Assembly (NCBI RefSeq): GCF_018736145.1
Contig: NZ_CP059997.1
Span: forward strand, 2,727,501-2,791,500
DNA length: 64,000 nucleotides
Direction of reading: 5' to 3'
From: Amycolatopsis sp. CA-230715
Lineage (GTDB): Bacteria; Actinomycetota; Actinomycetes; Mycobacteriales; Pseudonocardiaceae
The notes beneath the pieces were generated by a model, which was not told the DNA's origin, searched no databases, and saw nothing but the letters and a program-made list of their open reading frames with translations. Made by a program: the position numbers and the translations under genes. Below, in pieces: positions 8,942-16,113 of the stretch (position 1 is its first letter; each line of letters opens with the position of its first letter).

Positions 8942-8962
8942 ATCGTTCCTGTCATGAACGAT
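8942..8962. promoter_or_regulatory. inverted repeat ATCGTTC-N7-GAACGAT over the marR start codon
   Basis: Arms 8942-8948 and 8956-8962 are perfect complements flanking the ATG at 8954. MarR dimers typically bind 16-22 bp palindromes overlapping their own promoter or start, so this is a candidate autoregulatory site. No ribosome-binding site precedes the ATG, so a leaderless transcript is possible. Confidence 0.5.
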
Positions 8963-9433
8963 GTGGCCGAGACGGCGCGGAAACCGGGTCCTGGCAACGC
9001 CTTCCTGCTCGCCCAGGTCGGCGAGTACGCCGCGCACCGCTTCGCCGAGCGGATCGCGGACCTGGACCTCACGCCGCCGCAGGCGGGCTTGCTACGCCTG
9101 ATCGCGCAGGGGCCTGGCCAGAGCCAGCAGGCGATCGCGGGGCACCTGGGCATGCCGCCCAGCAGGCTCGTCGCACTCGTCGACGGGCTCGAGAAGCGAG
9201 GGCTCGTCGAACGACGGCGGAATCCCGACGACCGCCGCAACTACGCGCTGCACCTCACCGGCGACGGCGGTCGTTTCCTTGGCCGCCTCGCGCGGGCCGG
9301 GAAAGCGCACGAGGACGCGATCTGCGGCAGCCTCGACGCGGCGGAACGCGCGACGCTGTTCGACCTGCTCGACAGGATCGCCGCCGAGCACGGGCTCAGC
9401 ACGACCGTCCACCAGGGCTATCGCCGCACCTGA
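8954..9433 (+). CDS. MarR-family transcriptional regulator
   Basis: About 159 aa winged-helix repressor. The recognition region QSQQAIAGHLGMPPSRLVALVDGLEKRGLVERRR and wing (NPDDRRNYALHLTGDG) are standard for MarR proteins that sense phenolic or aromatic compounds. ATG 8954 is chosen because residues encoded upstream do not fit the family; the frame is open to a GTG at 8936. It is divergent from the membrane protein and likely controls it and itself. Confidence 0.88.
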   Translation: MNDVAETARKPGPGNAFLLAQVGEYAAHRFAERIADLDLTPPQAGLLRLIAQGPGQSQQAIAGHLGMPPSRLVALVDGLEKRGLVERRRNPDDRRNYALHLTGDGGRFLGRLARAGKAHEDAICGSLDAAERATLFDLLDRIAAEHGLSTTVHQGYRRT

Positions 9434-9450
9434 GCGGGGCGGCGCACAGA

Positions 9451-10911
9451 TCAGCGGACCGCGGCGGCCGCGTTCGGGAGGCCCGCGCCGTAGAAGGTGT
9501 TCCCGGTCGGCGAAGGCGCGCAGACGGCGTCCGGTTTGCCGTCGCCGTTCGGGTCGTAGAGCTCGGGACACGGCAGCGGTGTCGCCTGCGCGGTCAGCGC
9601 CCTGCCGAGCCGGTCACCGCGCAGGAACGGGTGCGCGCTGGCGATCAGGGCGGCGACGCCCGCGGCGTGCGGCGACGACATCGACGTCCCGCTCGCCGAA
9701 CGGAACAGGCCGCCGGGCCAGGTCGACCAGATCCGCACCCCGGGCGCGCCGACGGTCACCCTGCTCGCCGAATAGTTCGAGAAGCTCGCCTTCAGCAGCT
9801 TTTCGTCGACCGCGCCCGCGCCGATCACGCCGGGCAGCTCGTGCGGGAGGCGGATGCAGTCGGTGTCGATGGGACGCGGCGCCGGAGTGCTGTCGGCGGG
9901 GCTTTCCGCGTCGCTGGAACGCTGGTCGAGGTCGATGCCCGCGTTCCCAGCGGACGCCACGACCAGTACGTTCCGGCGCTGCGCGTAGGCCACCGCCCTG
10001 CCGACGGCGAGTTTGATCGCGGCCTGGTCGATCTGGTTCGAGCAGGTGTACCGCCACGGGATCGAGCGGTAGCTGTTGTTCGTGACCGAGAAGCCGTGGT
10101 CGGCGGCCCAGACGAACCCGCACACCATGCTTTCGGGGGTCTCGGTGTCGTCGAGTTCGGCGAGCTTCACGGCCGCCAGCTTCACCCCCGGCGCGATGCC
10201 GACCACGCCCTTGCCGTCCCGCGCCGCCGCGATCGTGCCCGCGACGTGCGTGCCGTGACCGTCCAAAGTGGGCCGCCACGCGCCGGCGCCCCGATCGGCC
10301 CAGCCGGACAGGCAGGACACCGAATCGCGCCGGTCGAAGGCGCCGGCGAGATCGGGGTGCGTGTCGTCGACACCGGTGTCGAGCACGCCGACCGTCACGC
10401 GCTTGCTGCCGGTGGTCACCTCGTGCGCCTTGTCGACGCCGAGCGCGGGCACGTCCCACGCGGTGCCCTCCGGCGGGACCTGGCCGCTGTTCGGCGAACC
10501 GGGCCCGGTGTAGCGGACGTCCTTGCGCGCCGCGAACCAGTCGACCGGGATCTTCGCGGTGCGCGTGGCGCCGACGGCGGTGATCCCGGGCACCTTCCGC
10601 ACCGCGGGCGCGAACCCGTCGCGCGGCGAGTAGGCGACGACCACACCGACCTGCGGATACGACGACACCACCGTGCCGCCGTTGGCGCGCACCGCCAGTT
10701 CCGCCCACCAGGTGTGCAGCAGGTCGTTGCCGGTCACCACGACGTACGGCAGCACGAGCGTGCCCGGTGCCTCGGTCACGGTCGGCGCGCTGGTCAGCCG
10801 CGCGGGAGGACTTGCCTCTGGTGAGGACGCGGACGCGGGCACGGTCACCGCGCCGCACAAGGCCACCACCGCCGCGGCCACACCCAGTACCCGCCTCATC
10901 TTGTTCGCCAC
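9451..10911 (-). CDS. secreted subtilisin-family (S8) serine peptidase
   Basis: About 486 aa. A Sec signal peptide with an ASA cleavage site near residue 30 is followed by a pro-region of about 130 aa and the catalytic domain. The triad is visible: Asp in VLDTGVDDTHPDL, His in GHGTHVAGT and Ser in GTSMSSPHAAG; the oxyanion Asn is in SAGN. No C-terminal membrane helix is seen, so this is not a mycosin. Start GTG 10911 lies 5 nt after AGAGG; ATG 10899 is an alternative. It sits alone between marR and the oxidoreductase gene. Confidence 0.93.
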   Translation of the reverse strand: MANKMRRVLGVAAAVVALCGAVTVPASASSPEASPPARLTSAPTVTEAPGTLVLPYVVVTGNDLLHTWWAELAVRANGGTVVSSYPQVGVVVAYSPRDGFAPAVRKVPGITAVGATRTAKIPVDWFAARKDVRYTGPGSPNSGQVPPEGTAWDVPALGVDKAHEVTTGSKRVTVGVLDTGVDDTHPDLAGAFDRRDSVSCLSGWADRGAGAWRPTLDGHGTHVAGTIAAARDGKGVVGIAPGVKLAAVKLAELDDTETPESMVCGFVWAADHGFSVTNNSYRSIPWRYTCSNQIDQAAIKLAVGRAVAYAQRRNVLVVASAGNAGIDLDQRSSDAESPADSTPAPRPIDTDCIRLPHELPGVIGAGAVDEKLLKASFSNYSASRVTVGAPGVRIWSTWPGGLFRSASGTSMSSPHAAGVAALIASAHPFLRGDRLGRALTAQATPLPCPELYDPNGDGKPDAVCAPSPTGNTFYGAGLPNAAAAVR

Positions 10912-11004
10912 CACGACCTCTTCCGCCCAGTTCCTCCGGAGAAGCACGAATCTAGCGCGCGAAAGGGCCCGTGCCAGCCGCCTTTCGTCGGATCACTCGG
11001 CGTG

Positions 11005-11940
11005 TCAGGGTCGCAACAGGATCCGCCTCGCGCCCGCTTCGATCCGGCGGTGCGCTTCGGCTGCTTCTCCGAGCGGCAGGATCTCGTCGACTTCCACGAG
11101 GTGCGTGCCGCCCGTGGCGGCCAGCGCGACGAACTCGGGGTAGTGCGCGCCCAGCACCTGCCGCGCCCAAACCGGGCCGCCGCACCCGATGAGCCGCAAA
11201 CCGCGCGAGAGCACCGTCGACGGGTCGAGCACCGGCGGTTGCCCGCTCATCATCCCGTACAGCAACACTTTCCCGCCCGGAGCCGTGACGTCGAGCAACT
11301 TTCCCGCCACTTCTCCGCCGAGCATCTCGAACACCACGTCCACTTCGCCGACCCCGGCCGTCCACTCCGGATCGCGGTGGTCGAGCACGAGATCCGCGCC
11401 GAGTTCGCGCACACGCTCCGCACCGGCACCCGCGGTCGCGACGATCCGTCCGGCGCCCGCTTCCCGCGCGTGCCGGACGAGGTACCCGCCGATCTTCCCC
11501 GACCCGCCTTCGACCAGCACCGTCTCGCCGCCGCGAATCTCCGCGGCCCGCAGGAGCGCCAGTGCCACCGCGCCGGGGGCCGCCGAAGCCAAAGCGTCCG
11601 TTGTGGACAGTCCAACCGGGACGCGCGTGAGCATGCCCTCGGCCACGACGGCGAATTCGGCGTAGGAACCGGTGCCGCCGGTGACGGCGACGACCTCGGT
11701 GCCCACCAAGGCTGGATCGACTCCGTCACCGACTTCGTCCACCGTGCCCGCGGCTTCCGCGCCGAACACCGCGGGAAGCTCCAAGGGGTACACCCCGGCC
11801 CGCATCTGCGTCTCCCCCGCGCTGACGCCGATCGCTTCCACCCGCACCAGCACCTGCCCCGGCCCCGGCACGGGTTTCGCGACCTCGGCGATCCCCAGCA
11901 CCTCGGGCCCACCGAACTCCTCGATCAGTACCGCTCGCAT
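11005..11940 (-). CDS. zinc-independent NADPH:quinone oxidoreductase-like (MDR superfamily)
   Basis: About 311 aa medium-chain dehydrogenase/reductase of the quinone oxidoreductase branch. It has an N-terminal GroES-like domain, a nucleotide-binding segment with the glycine-rich turn (VEGGSGKIGGYLV, a variant of AxxGxxG) and no zinc-binding cysteines. Such enzymes reduce quinones or enones. The ATG at 11940 has GGGGG 6-8 nt upstream. The upstream operator-like repeats suggest TetR-type control. Confidence 0.85.
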   Translation of the reverse strand: MRAVLIEEFGGPEVLGIAEVAKPVPGPGQVLVRVEAIGVSAGETQMRAGVYPLELPAVFGAEAAGTVDEVGDGVDPALVGTEVVAVTGGTGSYAEFAVVAEGMLTRVPVGLSTTDALASAAPGAVALALLRAAEIRGGETVLVEGGSGKIGGYLVRHAREAGAGRIVATAGAGAERVRELGADLVLDHRDPEWTAGVGEVDVVFEMLGGEVAGKLLDVTAPGGKVLLYGMMSGQPPVLDPSTVLSRGLRLIGCGGPVWARQVLGAHYPEFVALAATGGTHLVEVDEILPLGEAAEAHRRIEAGARRILLRP

Positions 11941-11956
11941 GACACCCCCAGATAAG

Positions 11957-11999
11957 TGAACCAACGGTCCAGTTCACTATATTGACCGCCGGTCCAGTT
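11957..11999. promoter_or_regulatory. TetR-like operator repeats upstream of quinone oxidoreductase
   Basis: CGGTCCAGTT occurs twice, at 11965-11974 and 11990-11999, exactly 25 bp apart, and TGAAC/GTTCA (11957-11961, 11972-11976) flank the first copy. On the minus strand each reads AACTGGACCG followed by a partial GGTC complement, a pattern common in TetR operators. It lies in the 79-bp gap shared with the divergent ogt gene. Which regulator binds is unknown; a tetR gene stands 0.6 kb away. Confidence 0.5.
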
Positions 12000-12019
12000 G
12001 TCCACGGTAAGCTGGCCCG

Positions 12020-12550
12020 ATGACGGAGTTCGCGTTGTTCGACACCGCGATCGGCCACTGCGGGGTGTGCTGGGGCGAGCACGGGATCACCCGCGTCCAG
12101 CTCCCCGAGGGCAGCGAGGCACGCACCAGGGCGAAGGTGCTGCGCGATCACCCCGGCGCCGCGGAAACCGCGCCACCACCGGAAATTCGGCGCGCGATCG
12201 ACGAGATGACCGCGCTGATGGACGGCGAGCGGCTCGACCTGCTGGACATCGAGGTCGACGAGGGCGTGGTGCCGGAGTTCCACCGCAGGGTCTACGAGAT
12301 CACGCGCGCGATCCCGCCGGGGAAGACGCTGACCTACGGCGAGATCGCGCACCGGCTCGGCATGCCCGGCTCGGCGCAGGCCGTCGGGCAGGCGCTCGGC
12401 GCCAACCCGTACCCGATCGTCGTGCCGTGCCACCGGGTGCTCGCCGCGGGCGGCGGGAACGGCGGCTTCTCCGCGCCGGGCGGCGTCGACACGAAACTGC
12501 GCATGCTGGTGATCGAAGGCGCGATCGCCGAGGAACCCACGCTGTTCTGA
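12020..12550 (+). CDS. ogt: methylated-DNA--[protein]-cysteine S-methyltransferase
   Basis: 176 aa suicide repair protein that transfers alkyl groups from O6-alkylguanine to its own cysteine. The acceptor is Cys137 in PCHRV, with the upstream helix-turn-helix (GKTLTYGEIAHRLGMPGSAQAVGQALGANP) that binds the minor groove. The N-terminal domain is short and divergent, resembling the ATL/Ogt group, but the reactive Cys is kept, so alkyltransferase activity is expected. It starts at ATG 12020 and is followed 18 bp later by tetR. Confidence 0.93.
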   Translation: MTEFALFDTAIGHCGVCWGEHGITRVQLPEGSEARTRAKVLRDHPGAAETAPPPEIRRAIDEMTALMDGERLDLLDIEVDEGVVPEFHRRVYEITRAIPPGKTLTYGEIAHRLGMPGSAQAVGQALGANPYPIVVPCHRVLAAGGGNGGFSAPGGVDTKLRMLVIEGAIAEEPTLF

Positions 12551-12568
12551 GCGTTTAAGGTTCACCGC

Positions 12569-13168
12569 ATGGGAGTGGCGGAGGAACGTCGGGAGCGCAG
12601 GCGGATCGCCAAGCGCGTCGCGATCAGGTCGGTGGCGGTGCGCCTCGCGCTGGAGCACGGGCTCGAAGCGGCGACGGTCGAAGCGATCGCCGAAGCCGCC
12701 GACATCTCCCCGCGCACGTTCTTCAACTACTTCCCGACCAAGGACGAGGTGTTCGACCTCGAGCCGCACCAGTGGACCCGTGCGGAGATCCTGGCCGAAC
12801 TGCGCGCACGCCCGGTCGACGAGCCACCGCTGAATTCGATGCACGCCGTGGTGAAGGCGATGGCCGAAGCCGCCGCGTTCCCGGACCTGCACGGCGAGCT
12901 GGAGCTGTTGCAGGAGCTGTACCGCCGCCACCCCGAGCTGTACGCGCGGATCCGGCTGATGGACGAGATCGACGACACGATGAAAGCGCTCGCCGACGAG
13001 ATCGCGGCGCGCACGGGGGCCGACGCCGATCGCGACATCGGCCCCGGCCTGCTCGTCGCGGCTTCGTTCGCCGCGATGCAGACCGCCGAGCAGCGCGCCC
13101 GCACCAGCGGGCGCCCGCTCGACGAACACCTCGACGAAGCGTTCGCCTTGCTACGCAAGGGGTTCTGA
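12569..13168 (+). CDS. TetR-family transcriptional regulator
   Basis: 199 aa. N-terminal helix-turn-helix of about 50 aa (VEAIAEAADISPRTFFNYFP) and an all-helical ligand domain that resembles TetR regulators of efflux pumps. It follows ogt by 18 bp and may be co-transcribed. It overlaps the convergent dinB-type gene by 18 bp at the 3' end. Candidate targets are the nearby MFS exporter or the quinone oxidoreductase, not proven by sequence. Confidence 0.88.
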   Translation: MGVAEERRERRRIAKRVAIRSVAVRLALEHGLEAATVEAIAEAADISPRTFFNYFPTKDEVFDLEPHQWTRAEILAELRARPVDEPPLNSMHAVVKAMAEAAAFPDLHGELELLQELYRRHPELYARIRLMDEIDDTMKALADEIAARTGADADRDIGPGLLVAASFAAMQTAEQRARTSGRPLDEHLDEAFALLRKGF

Positions 13169-13738
13169 CGCTCGCCACGGTTTCAGCCACGAGGTTTCCG
13201 GCCAGCCTTCCGCCGCGGCCAGCAGGCCGAACGCGGTCGCGCCGTCGAGGTGCTCGCGCACGATGTCGGCGTGCCCGGCGTGGCGGGCGGTCTCCTCGAT
13301 CAGGTGCAGCAGCACCCAGCGGACCGACCAGGCTTCGAGATCGTCCGGGTACCACGGAACCCCTTTCGGCACCGGGACTTCGTGGCCGAGGTCGAGATCG
13401 GCCACGATCCGCGTCGTGCGGTCCGCCACCGCCGCGTAGGCGTCGAGCACCCCGGCCAGCGTTTCGTCCTCGCGCAGCCGGAAGTTGCCGTGGTGCTCGG
13501 CTTCCGCTTCCGCGCCGAGCCTCGGCTGAACGCCCAGCACCAGGTCGATCCACATCGTTTCGACGGCGGCGACGTGCTTGATCAGCCCGCCGACGCCGAG
13601 CGCGCTGCGGGTCGGCGTGCTCCGCGCCTGCTCGTCGGTCAGCCCGTACGCGGCGAGCCGCAGCACGTACCGCTGGTTGTCCAGGAACCGCAACAGGCCT
13701 TCGCGCTCGTCGGCGACCGGCGGGGGCTGTGACGCCAT
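13151..13738 (-). CDS. DinB-superfamily protein (DUF664-like)
   Basis: About 195 aa four-helix-bundle protein of the DinB/YfiT family, whose members include mycothiol- or bacillithiol-dependent S-transferases and uncharacterised metal proteins. The metal-ligand histidines are visible: GGLIKHVAAVETMW and HLIEETARHAGHADI. ATG 13738 follows GGGAG by about 5 nt; a GTG two codons upstream is possible. A mycothiol link is plausible in this lineage but unsupported by neighbours. Confidence 0.85.
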   Translation of the reverse strand: MASQPPPVADEREGLLRFLDNQRYVLRLAAYGLTDEQARSTPTRSALGVGGLIKHVAAVETMWIDLVLGVQPRLGAEAEAEHHGNFRLREDETLAGVLDAYAAVADRTTRIVADLDLGHEVPVPKGVPWYPDDLEAWSVRWVLLHLIEETARHAGHADIVREHLDGATAFGLLAAAEGWPETSWLKPWRASEPLA

Positions 13739-13768
13739 GACCACTCCCTCGGGTGTCGGGATTCCTCC

Positions 13769-14977
13769 CTACACCGCGACGGCCTCCTCGCGCACCATCA
13801 ATGTGCGCACCGCGGGCAGGCTCAGCGCGACCACGGCGAACGCGAGCAGGATCGCCGAGGTCGCCCATAGTGCGCCACCGGCGCCGAGCACTCCCGCGAT
13901 CGGCCCGGCGACCCCGGCGCCCACCGGCGTCAGCCCGAAACCCGCGAGCGACTGGTAGGCGGACACCCGCGAGATCCGGTCCGGCGCGATCTCCTGCCGC
14001 ATCGCGGTCATCAGGTTCACGCCGAACACCTCGACCCCGACGCCACCGAGCAGCGCCGCCGCGCACACACCGGCCAGCGGCAGGCCCGCGGCCATCGACA
14101 GCATCGGCAGGACCGTCAGCGCGGCCGTCCCGAGCGCCCAGACCAGCAGCCGCCGCGGCTTCACCCGCAGCATCACCACACCGCCGAGCACCATGCCGAC
14201 GGCGTCGAAGGCGAGCACGGTGCCCCACGGCGCCGCGCCCCCGAGCGACGTGTTCGCCTGGACCGGCCCGAGCACGCTTTCGAACGCGCCTACCGCGAGC
14301 ACGTTGACGGCGGCGAACTGGACGATCACCGCGGCGAGCCAGCGGTGCGAGCGGAATTCGCGCCAGCCTTCGGCGAGCTGGCCCAGCGGCGACCCCTTCA
14401 CCTTGATCCGGCCCTCGATCCGCACTCCCAGGCGCAGCACGACGGCGATGGCGAACGTGACCGCGTCGCCGACGAGCACCCAGCCCGGCCCGCCGAGCGC
14501 GACGAACGTGCCGCCGAGCGCCGCGCCGCAGATCTGCGCGAGGTTGAGCCCGAGCCGGAACGCCGCGAACGCCTTGCTCGCGTGTTCGGGATCGACACTG
14601 CGCATCAGCAGTCCCTGCGACGCGGGCATCGTGAAGGCCAGCGCGATCCCGTTCACCGCGGCCGCGGTCATCAGCGCGCCGAGGCTCGCCGACCCGGTCA
14701 GCACCAGCACGCCGAGCGCCGCCTGCGTCAGCGCGGACAGCGAGCCCGCGCCGATGAGCACGAGGTTGCGCGGCCACCGGTCCGCGACGACGCCGCCGAC
14801 CAGGAAGAACAGCAGCGCGGGCACGAGCCCGGCCACGGTGACGGCGCTGACGTCGGCCGCGCTGCCGTCCCCGCCCAGCACGGTGAACACGATCGCGACC
14901 GGCGCGGCCGCGGAGCCGAAGGTGGTGATGACCGTGCTGCTCAGGTGCAGCAGGTAGGTGCGGTTCACCCAGTTCAC
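13769..14977 (-). CDS. MFS transporter
   Basis: About 402 aa, roughly ten to twelve transmembrane helices with the MFS loop-2 motif (GGVVADRWPRNLVL) after helix 2. It belongs to the MFS_3-like drug-export group. GTG 14977 is preceded by GGGGGA; the frame is open upstream to 15121 but that part overlaps the divergent marR gene and has no transporter sequence. Divergent MarR control suggests an exporter of a toxic small molecule. Confidence 0.88.
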   Translation of the reverse strand: MNWVNRTYLLHLSSTVITTFGSAAAPVAIVFTVLGGDGSAADVSAVTVAGLVPALLFFLVGGVVADRWPRNLVLIGAGSLSALTQAALGVLVLTGSASLGALMTAAAVNGIALAFTMPASQGLLMRSVDPEHASKAFAAFRLGLNLAQICGAALGGTFVALGGPGWVLVGDAVTFAIAVVLRLGVRIEGRIKVKGSPLGQLAEGWREFRSHRWLAAVIVQFAAVNVLAVGAFESVLGPVQANTSLGGAAPWGTVLAFDAVGMVLGGVVMLRVKPRRLLVWALGTAALTVLPMLSMAAGLPLAGVCAAALLGGVGVEVFGVNLMTAMRQEIAPDRISRVSAYQSLAGFGLTPVGAGVAGPIAGVLGAGGALWATSAILLAFAVVALSLPAVRTLMVREEAVAV

Positions 14978-15000
14978 GAGGAGATCCCCCAGGTTAGTGT

Positions 15001-15036
15001 CAAAGTATTTAGTATCAATTGCGCCTATATACTTTG
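15001..15036. promoter_or_regulatory. AT-rich marR/MFS divergent operator, IR CAAAGTAT-N20-ATACTTTG
   Basis: Perfect 8-bp arms at 15001-15008 and 15029-15036 lie in a strikingly AT-rich patch between the divergent genes, with further TAGTAT/ATACT half-sites inside. This is a strong candidate MarR operator controlling both genes. Confidence 0.6.
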
Positions 15037-15053
15037 CGCGTAAGCTGGCGGAC

Positions 15054-15515
15054 GTGTCAAGGGAGAAAGCACCGACGGGTGCCGAGCTGGCCGACGCGCT
15101 CCGGCGCATCACCCACGTCATGCGCCGCTACGCGGGCGCGCCCTACGTGCGGCTCGGCTGGCCCGCCGCGCAGGTCCAGCTGCTGCTGACGGTCGACGTG
15201 CTCGGCGACCGGCCGCGAATGGGCGCGGTGCGCGAACGGCTCGGGCTCACCGGGAGGGCGATCACCTCCGCCGTCGACGCGCTCGAACGCGACGGGCTGC
15301 TCGTGCGCGAACCGGACCCGACCGACCGGCGCGCGAGCCTCCTGGCCATCACCGAGGCGGGCCGTGCGCGCGTCACCGAGATCGAACGCATCCAGCGCGG
15401 GCACGCCGACGAGACGTTCGAGGTGCTCAACGGCGGCGAGCGGCGGACCCTGCTGGAGCTGCTCACGAGGCTGGAGGACCACATTTCCGCGCGGCAAGGC
15501 GAATCCCCGCCATGA
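15054..15515 (+). CDS. MarR-family transcriptional regulator
   Basis: About 153 aa. The winged helix shows RPRMGAVRERLGLTGRAITSAVDALERDGLLVREPDPTDRR, standard MarR. GTG 15054 has GGCGGA upstream and avoids the operator; the longer frame from 14958 would read through it. It is divergent from the MFS exporter. The last 53 bp overlap the convergent DUF998 gene. Confidence 0.9.
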   Translation: MSREKAPTGAELADALRRITHVMRRYAGAPYVRLGWPAAQVQLLLTVDVLGDRPRMGAVRERLGLTGRAITSAVDALERDGLLVREPDPTDRRASLLAITEAGRARVTEIERIQRGHADETFEVLNGGERRTLLELLTRLEDHISARQGESPP

Positions 15516-16113
15516 CCAGCACCGCGGCGACCACCACGAGCTGCACTTGGAGCACCAGGCCCGCGTAGTGGCCTGGCCCGAACTCCTCCAGCCACACGAT
15601 CGCGAGCCCGGTCGCCGCGATCACGCCCGCGGCCGCGAACAGCAGCGCGCGGGCCGCACCGGTGACGAACCGCTGGACGCCGAGCACCGCGGCGAACATG
15701 CCGAAATTGGTCACCACCGAGGAAACCGTGTGCACGGTGTCCGCGACGGAGACCTCGCCGGCGTCCTCGCGGATCCGGCACGCCTCGCTCGCCGCGCTCG
15801 CGCAGTCCAAAGAGGACGAAGCATCGACCACAACGGACAGTCCGAACAGGAACAGCCCGCCGAGCGCGAAGAAGGACGCCGTCCGCCGCGGCGCGCGGAT
15901 CGCGAGCAGGACGGCGGCGGCGACCATCGCCGCACCCGCGATCTGATCCGTGGTGCGGAAGAGCAGCCGGAACGGCTGATCGCCCGCGGCCAGTTCGCTG
16001 ACGTAGGCGTGCACCAGCGACAGGCCCACCGGCAGGACGTAGGCGAGCAGCCAGGCCGAGTACGCCACCCCGGCCAGTACGAGCAGCACCCCCGCCGCTG
16101 CTCGCCGACTCAC
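15463..16113 (-). CDS. DUF998-family membrane protein, translationally coupled to lysX
   Basis: 216 aa with about six transmembrane helices. The HAYVSELAAGDQPFRLLFRTTD segment after helix 1 is typical of DUF998 proteins. GTG 16113 overlaps the lysX stop by 4 nt (GTGA), so the two proteins are likely made together. Function is unknown; coupling suggests a role linked to lysyl-phosphatidylglycerol in the membrane. The 3' end overlaps the convergent marR by 53 bp. Confidence 0.85.
   Translation of the reverse strand: MSRRAAAGVLLVLAGVAYSAWLLAYVLPVGLSLVHAYVSELAAGDQPFRLLFRTTDQIAGAAMVAAAVLLAIRAPRRTASFFALGGLFLFGLSVVVDASSSLDCASAASEACRIREDAGEVSVADTVHTVSSVVTNFGMFAAVLGVQRFVTGAARALLFAAAGVIAATGLAIVWLEEFGPGHYAGLVLQVQLVVVAAVLVMAGIRLAARKCGPPAS

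Noticed and set aside
12723..14777. 684-codon minus-strand open frame across tetR, dinB-like and MFS genes
   Set aside because: Arg/Ala-rich shadow frame typical of high-GC DNA; it crosses three well-supported genes.
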